Shown here: positions 35,626 to 46,530 of the stretch, in pieces
How the letters are laid out: every line of letters starts with the position of its first letter
Numbering within the stretch: position 1 is the stretch's first letter
Assembly (NCBI RefSeq): GCF_901709675.1
Contig: NC_051095.1
Location: forward strand, 8,833,956-8,897,955
DNA length: 64,000 nt
Source: Syngnathus acus
Taxonomy: Eukaryota; Chordata; Actinopteri; Syngnathiformes; Syngnathidae
Direction: 5' to 3'
Position numbers and translations under genes: made by a program
The notes under the pieces: model-generated
Seen by the model: the letters and a program-made list of their open reading frames with translations, nothing else
Database searches by the model: none
Told to the model about the DNA's origin: nothing

Positions 35626-35945
35626 TGTCCGTTATAGTCTGGGGCAACTTTGCTACTTCCAGCAATGGGTCTCTTGAATCTGTGCAGTGTATCTCAAGAC
35701 TATCAAGTCATTCTGAAACGAAATCAGATTGCCCGATGTCTGACAGATTGTCAGTTACGAATCGGGGCTGCTTGGCCACATTTTTCATTGGGTGTTGTGA
35801 ATCTGAACAGTTTCCAATATCTTAAAAAGATCAAGGCATTCTGATGGAAAATGTCACAAAGATTTGTCCCTGTGGCGGGTCATGGGTCTTCCAAAAGAAT
35901 AAATAAACCCTAACCCTGTGTCCAGTATTTCAAGATAGTTCTTAG
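35626..35945 (+). repeat. Degenerate ~125-bp tandem repeat, 2-3 units
   Basis: GGGGCAACTTTGCTACTT..ATGGGTCTCTTGAATCTG..CAAGTCATTCTGAAACG at 35641-35720 recurs as GGGGCTGCTTGGCCACAT..TTGGGTGTTGTGAATCTG..CAAGGCATTCTGATGG at 35764-35846. A third, poorer unit (ATGGGTCTTCC..TATTTCAAGATAGTTC) reaches 35942. Period is about 123-128 bp. Confidence 0.65.
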
Positions 35946-38900
35946 CGGGCATTTTCTGTTGTCTTGCTTCAACCATTTTTTCTCTTCAAAATTCCCGAAA
36001 TATATCATAATTTGTTATTGAGATCTCATTACTGGTTATGAGTAGGATTGTCATAAATTAAGATGTACCATAGGTGCAGGTAATACAAATACATATTATA
36101 ATACATTAAGATATCTTTAAGTGTTTTTTGAGGCAAGCTATGTTTATGTGACTTTAGAATTTGACAAAAAAATGTATTCTTCTGACTGCTACTCGCTAAA
36201 ATTAAGGAATGCATTCCCTATCTGAGTTCTTTTGTTGGCATTATTCTAAGATTAGTTTTTCCAATGTAGAGGCAAAATTTCTCAGATCGTACATCATTAG
36301 ATTTTGCAAGTGTACCTAATGAAGTGTCTTGTGAGGGCACATGACATCATAGAGCTACAGCTGGCAGTGAGTGGATAGGTTGAGTCGAGAGAAAAACGTC
36401 CAATGAAGCACTAAAGCCTATGAAAAAGTCACGCGGCTTAATGAAACAAACAGGTGTATCCCCCTCGCTCCACTTTCAAGCGCTGCCAAATGTAACCAAG
36501 CCCATTACGTGAGAGCCGACAGGAACAAGAGGGGCAGACATTTTGTTTCCCCAGATGCAGCGGAGAATAAACACATCCTCATGTTGCGAGCATAGAATGT
36601 TGAAACCTTCACCTGCTGCCAGCTGCCGCTGCTGCTGCCAGCGTGAACGCGAGCCAAACTTGTAACAGGATGAAAGCGGTTTTGGAAAGGCCTTGTTGTG
36701 GGCACATCTGATTCCTAATGATACAAGCCACTTTCATCCAAGTGATGGCCATGATAATTCATTAATTGGAGTTCAATCGTATGAAGTTGACTGTTGATTA
36801 ATCGTGTCTTGAAGCTATTGAGTCAAAAAGGAGCTCAACCGCAGAAATCCAAATCAGTGGTGCCCCAACTTATTTTTGAGTTTCGAGCTGTTGTTTGCCT
36901 GAACATGACAAAAAATTGGTGTAGTTACAGGACTTTAATGCCCTTGCATTTGGGCAAAGCGAGCCACAAATACACTTTCAGCCATTTATCAAATGAGACA
37001 ACACACAAATAAAAAATGACAATGAGGAGAGTCCGACTCTAGCTCCTATTGATACTTCCTCGGCCACGCCCCCTTCACACAAATACTGCTGTACTTACAG
37101 TCATGGCATTTTATAAAATGTTGTATATTTTATATATTTCTAAAACTCATTCTGGAATTTATACTGTTATATTGTTGTTTAAATGAAACTATGGGCTGGG
37201 GCTTGTCTAATTTATGAAGTAAAAATAACAAACGCAATTCCATTCAATCTCACACCCACCGTTCATTTGAATACACAAACATACAGCAGGTCACATTTTG
37301 AATGTAGCAAAAAAACTTTGAGGTTTCTATGGAAGTTTCTAATCAGCCTTGCTTGTTGGAAGGAGAGAAGAAACAGCAGGATTGTTATTAAATGACTTCC
37401 ACAGGCCCATCAGCTTCTTTTGATGATGCAGTAAACATATATGAGTAACACTTTATATAAAACAAATCCAGATAACCCAGTGGGGGATTGGTAATTGGCT
37501 TATATTTCAAACTGTGGTAATCTTCAGTAAGACATCTGCTTCATCAGTCTGTGTGAACTTCATGTGCTGAAATTTTGAAAAAACTTTAGACAGTGTATGG
37601 GAATATCAAGGTTGTCTTCCAATTGCAGTTTGTTCCTTCGTCATTTGGAGGCCACATCATGCCGGGAAACTCAACATTTTCAGCAGTTGCATGAATCCTC
37701 ATTAGAATATATTTTAGGGTCCTGAGCATGACCCACCAAATCTCACTTTGTAGGGCCTGTGGAAAGTTGGAAAATATTAGACCCAGATACCAGTTGGATG
37801 GATGTTGAGATAATTGGGTGGACAGTCTATCTTAACAGAATGCACAGCGCAGTCCCCAGGACTGGTACTGGATGTTAAACAGGAAGTCGGCCATTTGTCT
37901 TAAAGTCCTAGATACTCCTAAAAGAGAAATCATCCCAAATTAGCACCAATTGGAAGCAGGTATCTTAGGTTCTTATTATTATGGAAAGACAGCTTTTGAT
38001 TATGTTGGTTGGTCGTGCGATTGTATCAGTATTTGATTGTAGTCAAACATTTTCACCTGGAAACTCAATCTACTGTCCAACGAATGAGCTCTGACTTTGT
38101 AATTGTGAGAATTCTTTTAGTATATTGTAGGTGCTAAAGTGTAGGCATTTAATGTTAACATAAATTGGAAAGTAATGAGTTTGTGGGGTGTAAGAATGTC
38201 TACTATTACTAAGGGTTAGGGTTATCTAGTATTATTCTTGGTCCATAACTTTACGAATGATGGCGGTTGGCTGTATTTCTGAATTTTAGAAATTATATTT
38301 AACTATTCTGGCTGGAGAAACCACTGCACACAAGCAGCCACATCTGTCTACTCCACGCAAGTGTTTCCGGGTCGGTAAAAGTGTGGCTCTTGTGCCAAAA
38401 CTTGCGAACAGATGTGCTCTGACTGACGGTTTATTGTTTTGTACATAGAGCGTGAAAGTAAATAATTCATGTACATACATTTTACTCCTTTTGAGCAATT
38501 TCAACTTTTAACCACTCTGCTGTGTCCTATTATAATTAAAAAAGATGCTATTTAATTATGGTTTAAGTGCAGGAACATTTGTTAATTACATGCTTAGCTG
38601 TTTTTTTACTGCTGAATGTAAAATGAAAAGGCTCAGTGTGAGCTTCCTGGAAAGTGGCCATATTTTTTATTTATGTACTATATGTCTGGACCAGAATAAA
38701 ATCTTGGGACTATTTCGTGAACAAAAACGGACAAAAGTTTCCGATATACCCGGAATGTGCTTGTCTGGCATAGCAAAAAATTAATGATCAAGAGTTCATA
38801 GTTTTTAAAACTTCTACTATTGATCTTTTTTGTTTGGCTCAGACCCAACGTCATACCACATTCGGAAGACTGGTCTGCGTTCCAGACTTCTTCTTAAGAT

Positions 38901-39404
38901 GTCATGCGCTTAAACCAACATGCGAGATGACGCGGCCCTTAGCGAAAAACCAGCCTGGCCTCAAATGTCGACCCACAGATACGACCGCGTGATGGAGTGT
39001 CTCTGGGCTGCTCCGTAAACAGAAATAAATTCAGCGTTACACGGACCTGTGTTGTGCCACAACTCTTGGCACGCACGCAGATAAAAAGAATATGTTTATA
39101 TTGTCAGGAGGCCAGCAAACCAAACAGCTTTCATTGTGAGAGCCAGTAGTCCCAGATGAGGCATTCATTATCAATCAAAACACCATCTGCCTTTTCAATT
39201 TCTGGCACGTTCATTTGGTTATCTACTGGATAAATTGGGCAAAATTAAGGAAAACATGCAAGATCATGCAATGACTACACTTCGGTGTTGCCCTTTTGTC
39301 TAGCATAAACATTTCAAGTTTGGACATAATTGGACAAGAACTCTGAAGGATCTCTAGAAATGACTACAATGACCTTCAATTTGTGACTTCAAACCAAAAT
39401 GGCA
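35946..39404. other. Unique DNA, no gene recognised
   Basis: Short chance frames only. Telomere-like words AACCCTAACCC (about 35906) and GGGTTAGGGTTA (about 38213) are isolated and not an array. The 36480-36780 stretch is relatively complex and holds the homeobox-type core TTCATTAATTGG. No exon could be supported. Confidence 0.45.
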
Positions 39405-39845
39405 GACTTCCTGTGCCTTTTCATCCCTGGATTCTCGAAACGTTTTTGTGGCAACATTCATACAAAATTTCAAGTTGCTCAGTAAAACTGTCTTTGGGTA
39501 ATTTATTGTTTTGACTGTTCGCCTGGAAATTGCTGAAATGAGCCTCAGATTTTTGGGCGAGGGCTCTTAAGACTTTTTTTGTGGGTCTGCTCATGATAGA
39601 CTTGCTTGCCGATTTCATGTTGCTTGGTGAAAATGGCTTTAAGGGTTGGATTTTCTTTGACGGTCCCCTGGAAACACCCAAAATGACACGAAATGCGTGT
39701 CATATTGTTTATCATGGTTTCTTGTGCCTTTTTTTGTGGGTCTACTTAAACCTACCAAATCCTTTGTTGCTCAGTAAAATAGGCTTTACGATTGAAGTTT
39801 TTAGCTTGATGGGTAGTGTCAGCACCGGCTTACGGGATTGAACCA
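39405..39845 (+). repeat. Degenerate ~147-bp tandem repeat, 3 units
   Basis: Three units contain in order CTTCCTGTGCCTTTT-like, GTGGGTCTGCTCATGATAGA-like, TTTCAAGTTGCTCAGTAAAA-like and CGCCTGGAAA-like segments. The TTGCTCAGTAAAA anchors fall near 39474, 39619 and 39765. Diverged single copies lie at 23391 and, as a fragment, at 21992, so this is a dispersed family as well as a local array. Confidence 0.65.
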
Positions 39846-40315
39846 GTCTTTTTGTTTGTCTTTCTGAGCTGTTGACAAACTCCAAGAGAGCACTGGGATT
39901 AAAAATTGGATTAAGCAGGTGTCAAGTGCACATACATCTAGCGTGGCATTAAGCCCCGTCAAGTGTCAGCTTTGAAATAAAAACACCTTTGGGTTTCAAC
40001 CTATCTGCACCACATCATTCAAAGGATGCTTCAACAAAAGGCGACACTAAAGCGTGCTATATGTGTGTTGCACATGTGTTTCAGCAACACCTGAAGTCAG
40101 GCTTTTATGTTGAATGGGAAATATGTGCAACAGCTGAAGAAGGCAACACTTCCAACGTTTGCTACAAACATGCCAAGTAACATTAGCGTCCATGCTTCAT
40201 AAGATGCAGTGAAGGACATGCTGTAAGTTTAACTTTTGTTTGCTGATCATACAAGATGGCCTGATGCATTTGAAAGTCAGGTGAAAAGAAAAGAAATATG
40301 ACAAAAATCAGAAAA
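39846..40315. other. No feature supported
   Basis: Unique sequence. Confidence 0.5.
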
Positions 40316-40445
40316 GAAAGTCAGATCAATTTTATTTCTACAGGCCTCAATCACAGAAATGTCTCACAGCGATGCACATAGTTGACAATTATTCTCGACA
40401 ATATATCAATATGCATGGAAGAAAATTCGACAGAAAAACATGAAA
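40316..40445. mobile_element. Possible fish dispersed repeat scrap
   Basis: GTCAGATCAATTTTATTTCT and ACAGGCCTCAATCACAGAAA resemble the teleost repeat word 'GTCAATTTTATTTATATAGCCCCAATCACA', split here for clarity into its two halves. The similarity fades after about 130 bp. Confidence 0.35.
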
Positions 40446-42040
40446 ATGCAGCAGACAACAAAGCGGAAAAATGGAACAATAACTAAATGATTTCACAATG
40501 CAATAGCAAACGCTTAATCCACTGACCTCAATCCAAATTAGTGCTCATTGGTTATAAACAAAAATCCTGACCTCATGCTGACGATTAATTTTCAAACAGA
40601 TGTTGATTCAAGAAATCTTCCCATACTAATCATCCCAAAAATGATTTATTTGTGATTTTTAATTTTCAATATGACTAGTAGACACAAAACCGATATGGGT
40701 CACGCTTTGAGAAGCAGACCTGCCGCTGCGTGTTACTTCCATCACAACATCATGTCCTCCCCATGCCAGGAAGCCAATCCAATTTGAAAGCGACACCACT
40801 GGATTTGGATACACGCGGCGCTCCGTGAGGATCGCTTTCCGTTGCATTGATGACAACCTGTTTACAGCATCAGCACATGTTCAATCATTTGATGATGATG
40901 ATGATGATGAAGTTATTGCTTCCTTGTGTTTCGCTATAAAAAGTGCTTGGTCTGAAAGAGGACATTATTCCGAAATCACTTTGCTGGGGACTGGAGTCAC
41001 ATGACTTCAAGATGAACTCAAGGTTTCTATGTGTCTGCACTAGCGTAAACACAATATATTGATTCAAATTACTTTAGTGCAATTAAAACCAAGCAGATTA
41101 ATCTGTTTACATCAATATCAAGGCTCTGCCACGTTGTCCTATTCTGCTGCAAATGGCTCGTAGCTGCTAGCTATTAGCGGTTGTTAACTTCAACCACTGT
41201 CAAGAATGATCTGGATCTTTCTCTGCATTATTTTGAAATGTATTCAATTGGAATCTTGCATCATTATGCATTTTTAGTGTGGTTGTTGTTGTTGTTGGAT
41301 TTGAGTGAAAAACTAGCGAATGTCAATCTGCGAATCCGCAGGGATTCCCTGTACTAGTGATGAATAGTCATCTTTGGGGTCACTGTGATCTTTGTCTCTT
41401 AATGATAATCGCAATTCAATGTGCACAGGTGCTGTCATAAAGCAGAAAAATGGCAGCAGTAAAAAGAAAGGCAAGAATCACATTATGAATGTCTGTATGT
41501 CTGCTTTTAAATGATGTGTCGTAATGGGATGAACATGAGCTGTTTTTACACACACGCGTTCACACACGTCTTGATTCAAAAACAAGCTGTCACGCTCAAC
41601 CTCCCTTGCAGAGGTCAATCAGTCTGGATCAGCCATTTTTGTTTTTGCACCTGTAGTTTTATTTTATATACTTTTGAGAAATCTCTCTATTTTCGTGTTA
41701 CTTCCTTCTTTACCCAGAGAAGCTAAATGGTTTTGATGTATAGACACATGCAAAATAAAAACACCTGCAGAGCAAGCAACATATTTTTTTTCTTTCTGTC
41801 ATAGAGCACATTAAAAGAACATGTCTTGTTTTCCGCCCTTGCCTGATTATACGTCGGATGCATGTCACGGCTCCAAGGCCGCGCAGCACCTTTTTAGCTG
41901 TGAATGTGAGGATCCTGTTCTGCACATTTCTTGCTATGAGGAGAGCTGTAACATAGCAGGATGTTAAGCATAAAATGGAGCAATGTATATATTGAGAGCT
42001 GTTTCTAATAAAGTGAACCCTCACTAGACGAATGCAAAAA
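40446..42040. other. No gene recognised; (GAT)n at 40891-40910
   Basis: Unique sequence apart from about six GAT units and, at 41282-41298, a short (GTT)n run. No exon could be supported. Confidence 0.5.
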
Positions 42041-42536
42041 AATGTTTGATTAAAAAAAAAAGCAACAAAAAGAAAAGTTCTCAATACAAAAAGATCCAAA
42101 AATGAAAAAATATGCAATGCAATAATACAAATATGCAACAAAAAACAATGAGAAAAAAAATTGGGAAGAAAACCCCACATATAGACCACACCCATTACAA
42201 AAATAAAACATCCCATAAAAATGACAAAAACATATTTTGGGCAATGAAAAATTGACAAATCACAAAAAAGAAAAAAAATCTTCCAAAAGTGATAATAAAA
42301 TAAACAAATAAATAAATCCCAAATAAATAAATAAACAAATAAATAAATAAATAACCATATAACATGATAAAAAAGGAGCCTGTAATAAATAAGGCAATAA
42401 ACAGCAAAACAATCTAATGAACATGAAACATCCGTCTATTTACCCTCTATCCGTTCATCCAACAAAAAAGAAAAACTGCCACAATAACTACAAAAATTCA
42501 AAAAAATCCCACTAAAACAAACAAATCAATAGGTTC

Positions 42537-42572
42537 GTCCATCCATCCATCCGTCCGTCCGTCCATCCAACA
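42537..42572 (+). repeat. (CATC)n/(CGTC)n tract
   Basis: About eight CATC and CGTC units. Their position upstream of the minus-strand SINE tail at 42604 fits an origin from its ATGG tail. Confidence 0.8.
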
Positions 42573-42603
42573 AAAAAGAAAACCTGCCATAAAAAGTCAA
42601 AGA

Positions 42604-42706
42604 ATCCATCTATTATCTGTACCACTTGTCCCCACATCATATCCCAGTGGTCATCGGGCAGTAGGCGGCGGACAATCTGAACTGGTTGCCTGCCAATCGC
42701 AGCTCG
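42604..42706 (-). mobile_element. SINE tail, minus orientation
   Basis: CATCTATTATCTGTACCACT, ATATCCCAGTGGTCATCGGG, CAGTAGGCGGCGGACA and CTGAACTGGTTGCCTGCCAA are the reverse of the SINE tail at 4441. The 5' part is missing. Confidence 0.7.
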
Positions 42707-42790
42707 AAAAAAAAAATCTCACTAAAACAAAAAAAATACCCAAATTGGCAAACAAAACCCAGAAAACCACCAAAAAGATGTTGAATTTAT

Positions 42791-44080
42791 GTGGAAAAGG
42801 AATTACCCAATTTTTTGTTAAGTTTTTCTCCTGAAAGCAAGTAGCAATTCTCAGAGGAGCTCAGTCAGCATTGAGCAAAATCGCAGCAAAACACTCCACC
42901 TCGTCGTAACCCAATCATCTCCCTCAGGAAAATCCTTTGCAGCCTCACCATCGCACTTGACATCGGCTCCGATTCAAACGCGTTGCGCCGTGTGTGCTGA
43001 AGAGGAAGTGCGTATCTACGACCACATTTCAAGTAAAAAAACAGCCGCGCCACTTCCATTTTTTTTTTTGCCATATCTTCCCATTGTACATTCAGCTTGG
43101 GCTGTGCATTGATTTAGCACAAATGGCTTCCATCACAAAATAATATATGAATAAACCCAAAAAGTCTTGAAAAAACAGGACACTCAAATTTTTGGCCACC
43201 TGGGGGCATAATAATTACATATATTTAGAAAGTGACGGTCACCGAGCCTCAGTAAGCCGTAGTAATATCACACAGGTACTCAACTCTGCCTTTGGGGGAA
43301 ATTTGAAATTTCACACCAGCAATATTCAGAACTAGATCGAAGTGCGACAACTAAAAAAAAGTCAAAAGAAAGACACCATTCTTTTTAGAGGATAAAGAAG
43401 AAAATGCTGCAAAATTACTGTTTAAAATATTTGGATCAATATAGATTGTTGTTTGTTTTGCTGTAATGTGTTGCAATGTTTTCTTATCCACACTCTCCCA
43501 TTCATTAGTTTTGGGCAACAGTCATTTCCAGTTACGGATGACATCTAAACAAAGCAAAAATAAACCAGCAACACACAAAAAGCCACACAAAGATTCACAA
43601 AACAATCGTTTGCGTGTCTTTTTATTAAGCGGGTACTCAAAATAATAAACTTGTTTTCATTCGGATTTGGCATGTACGTAAGTACAGATCATGTTTATTT
43701 CCTAACATTGTGCAGCACGCTAAACATAACTACTGGCAAGAGAAAGTAAGTTCTCATTTTTCATTCCATTTCTTGTGGAGGCTTTGCATAATTTGACAGT
43801 CAAATGTGATTATGTCCCAAAACGGATATTTCATCTCTGAACTTAAGAGTTAATTCTCATTTTTTCCCATCCCTTAAAAATTGCCAGGTGTAAATCCAAA
43901 TCCAGACTTTTCTATGAAAGTGTGTCACTCATTTATCTCCTCACTGCAGACATTTGAAAATAGACGGGTGACAGTCTGGACCGCTACTCTAAATGATCGC
44001 CAGGTGAAAGAAATCTTTTTTTTTTTAAGCTGACAACTTTTTAAGATTAAAGTCAAAAGTTTTACTTCAGTGGGATGCCT
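42791..44080. other. No gene or repeat recognised
   Basis: Unique sequence with no exon, RNA gene or repeat that I can support. A SINE-like word, CTCTAAATGATCGCCAGG (about 43988), is too short to call. Confidence 0.45.
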
Positions 44081-44083
44081 GGT

Positions 44084-44090
44084 TATATAA
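44084..44090 (+). promoter_or_regulatory. TATA-box-like element
   Basis: TATATAA followed by AGCTGC resembles a core promoter. About 83 bp downstream is an ATG in the context AACCATGA. No downstream exon structure supports an active gene. Confidence 0.3.
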
Positions 44091-44172
44091 AGCTGCTCTT
44101 TGGAGGAGATTTTTCAATACATCTCACAGTCTTGCAGTTTATCACATCAAGAAAGTAGTCTTTTTTTTAACC

Positions 44173-44256
44173 ATGACTTTTAAAAGAACGTCGTGTTCTT
44201 TTTTTCCTGCAAAAACTTACTTTAAATCAACAATCGGTATTAATTGTGAAAATTAA
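44173..44256 (+). other. 27-codon ATG frame downstream of a TATA box, not recognised
   Basis: The frame starts MTFKRTSCSFFPAKTYF and stops with TAA at 44254-44256. The start context ACCATGA is good, and the frame lies about 83 bp after TATATAAAG with a leader-like sequence between. The opening residues are faintly like the head of intermediate-filament proteins, but this is too short to claim. It could be a first-exon relic, a short upstream frame or chance. No function is assigned. Confidence 0.2.
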
Positions 44257-46151
44257 GCAAAAAGCAATAAAAATAGAAATGTGAAATGTGTGCAAAAAAT
44301 GCAACAAAAAAATTAACAAAATGAATGAATGAAATCTGACATTTTTTATAACATTCTGATGTTTTACGAATGAAAAATACACAAACAAAATAATTATTGT
44401 TGGAGACTTGCGACGAAAGTTATTTAGGCTGTTGTTAGCAACATACAGTAATTGACGTGACTAGGAAACGTCGGATGTGCAACGTGTCAGTGCCTCACGG
44501 CGTTTGTTGGCGGTCTCCAAATTACTTCCATGTTTTGACTTCTTCCTCTCACTAAAAGGAAGTACAGCAAACCAAAAAGTGATTATAAGCCAGTGAAAGA
44601 CACTTGAGGTCATTAGATAACAGGAGTCGCGCTCTGCTTTTATAGGCGCGATTCTCTGCGGGGTTCTCGCAGCTGAGTCTGTTAACAACATCAAACAAAC
44701 GTTTTTTTTTTTCCAGCTGAAGTGTCAGCCCGTTTCCCAAAAACTACCCGGACGGCTGCTTGTCGCGAATAACAATGACATCATCCAAGCTGCGTGTGTT
44801 CAATTTTTTCCCCTTGTCTTCCAATCAAACGACGTGTACAGACTTCAAAAGCAAACAGAAGATGAAGCCAGCCATTGAAATGTGCATTCTAATCACATTT
44901 CATCAACTGAAATAATACAGCAGTTTTGGTGTTGAGGGTTTGAGTCTTTATCATCCTACTTCTTGACACTCAGATGAGTGCCAAACGTCAAGCCCCCATC
45001 GGTTCTCCTTTTTAGTAACACGAAGCAAATGTCGACAAGGGGGAGATCACATTGAATGTGATCTATCCATCTGCCATCCCTTCCTGCCAGTAAAAAGAAA
45101 ATCATCGTTCTTTCGTTTCTTCTTTCTTTTCCCGTTTGTCAAGCAACGTGTGAAACGTGACCACATCAGTAGCCCGCCATTATGATGGATTGTCATCATT
45201 GCCTTGTGTTTTGGTTCATAATGAGCACTTATATTGCATCTTTGGGGGCTGCATTATTTGTTCAAGTTTTATTTTTTAATTTTTTTTTACAGTGCTGAAT
45301 TGACGGACCTTCCGTCAGTACTGATGGGCAGGTGTAAATGTCTACCTTTGTATTCAGTCAGTCAATCAATTAGTGTATGATACATGTTAAAGTGGTTAGT
45401 AGAAAACAGGTGTTTAGTGAGATATATGGTCACTAGCTAGCTAACTAAGTAGTATAATTACTGTATTTAGGTACAGAGTGGATTTGTTTAGCTAGTTGGA
45501 TACATATTGTACATGCAGAGAGAAAAAACGTTGGAAATAGGACAAATGGCTATTTGTAGGTTTAGCTGACGATAAAATGATTTATATTTATAATTCTTGT
45601 TGGGTGTTCTTCATTTATTTCATCTCGTTTGATGGATTAGCGGGATGTTGTGGCTTGGATCATTCAGTGACGTTCATCAGCTTTTTTCAGGAATGACAAT
45701 TATCAACACTGTAACCTGACGGCGTGTCATTTCTTTCGTTTTTTTGTGTCATTGCCGTGCCAAAACATATACGGGACTCAGCGCATTTTCCACGTTACTG
45801 CGTAACCTCTCCCTTTTACTGCAGACCCTCAGCCAAATGTGAGTCCACGGCGCGCCTTTGGCTTTGTGACTCCTTCGTGGCACCGTGATGCGGAGTGTGG
45901 AAAGACTTTGTTGCTCCTGTTGCCACAGCTTGTTGCGCACACATTTTTCGCAGACGTTCTGGCAAATGGCAACATCCATATTGCTTCAATCTAGAATATT
46001 CCTCTGTGTGTACTCCTATGAGCAGTGGAAAGATCAAGTCTGAACTGCTCTTTATCATTTTTCCACATGGGATACTTAGAAGATCATAACTAAGAAAATC
46101 GTTTCTAATAGAAATAGTGAAGGGTTGGTGATGGGAAGCAAAATGGCGAAT
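44257..46151. other. No gene recognised
   Basis: Unique sequence. A small perfect hairpin, TGACGGA-CCT-TCCGTCA, lies at about 45300-45316. Frames are short. Confidence 0.5.
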
Positions 46152-46187
46152 AGCTGTGGCAGCTAGTGGCTAATGAACTTACTAACT
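46152..46187 (+). repeat. Direct repeat, copy 1
   Basis: AGCTGTGGCAGCTAGTGGCT then AATGAACTTACTAACT matches copy 2 at 47009 (AGCTGTGGCTGCTAGTGGCT then AACAAGCTAACT), about 857 bp away. Confidence 0.6.
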
Positions 46188-46264
46188 GACTACAGTCAGT
46201 AATGATGGGAACATCATGTAGTTAGTGGCATAATGAAATGTTTTTTGTACGCTTGGAGTACTTC

Positions 46265-46480
46265 ATCCGTTCGTTCGTTCGTTCGTTTGTTCGTTCCGCC
46301 CTACCTCCCTCCCTCCGTCCCTCCGTCCCTCCGTCCGTCCGTCCGTCCGTCCGTCCGTCCGTCCGTCCGTCCGTCCGTCCGTCCGTCCGTCCGTCCGTCC
46401 GTCCGTCCATCCATCCATCCATCCATCCATCCATCCATCCATCCATCCATCCATCCATCCATCCATCCATCCATCCATCA
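46265..46480 (-). repeat. Compound tetranucleotide microsatellite (GTTC)n-(CGTC)n-(CATC)n
   Basis: The plus strand has a GTTC run (about 46268-46297), a CCTC/CGTC transition, about 20 CGTC units and about 19 CATC units. The array ends exactly where an RTE LINE 3' tail begins at 46481. Long 'MDGW' and 'PSVRPS' frames on the two strands are repeat by-products and not genes. Confidence 0.95.
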
Positions 46481-46530
46481 TTTCTACCGCTAATCCAGTG
46501 TGGGGTCGCGGGGGCAGCAGCTTCATCAAT
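46481..46530 (-). mobile_element. RTE LINE 3' tip, minus orientation
   Basis: CTACCGCTAATCCAGTGTGG followed by GGTCGCGGGGGCAGCAGCTT matches the last codons and 3' UTR of the LINE at 6241-6285 (CTTCCGCTTATCCGGGGTCG, GGTCGCGGGGGCAGCAGCTT). The encoded residues KLLPPRP are kept. The copy is an extreme 5' truncation of about 50 bp. Confidence 0.8.

Larger units (their letters stand above)
42041..42790. repeat. A-rich low-complexity block with internal duplications
   Basis: The plus strand is dominated by A runs, and an (AAAT)n array covers about 42302-42354. The word ATCCAACAAAAAAGAAAA occurs at about 42453 and 42564. A second word, TCCCACTAAAACAAACAAAT or a near copy, occurs at about 42507 and 42718. 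This suggests an old ~111-bp or larger duplication interrupted by the SINE tail at 42604. The phenylalanine-rich minus-strand frames are by-products of the A runs. Confidence 0.7.

Noticed and set aside
35906-38225. Interstitial telomere-like words AACCCTAACCC and GGGTTAGGGTTA
   Set aside because: Each is less than three units and isolated, so this is expected by chance.
41710-42407. Hydrophobic, phenylalanine-rich minus-strand frames resembling membrane proteins
   Set aside because: The composition follows from the A-rich plus strand. There is no family resemblance and the block is low complexity.
43973-44015. Possible SINE scrap CTCTAAATGATCGCCAGG
   Set aside because: It resembles the SINE middle (TCTAAATTGGTCGCCAGCC) for under 20 bases only, with no supporting flanks.
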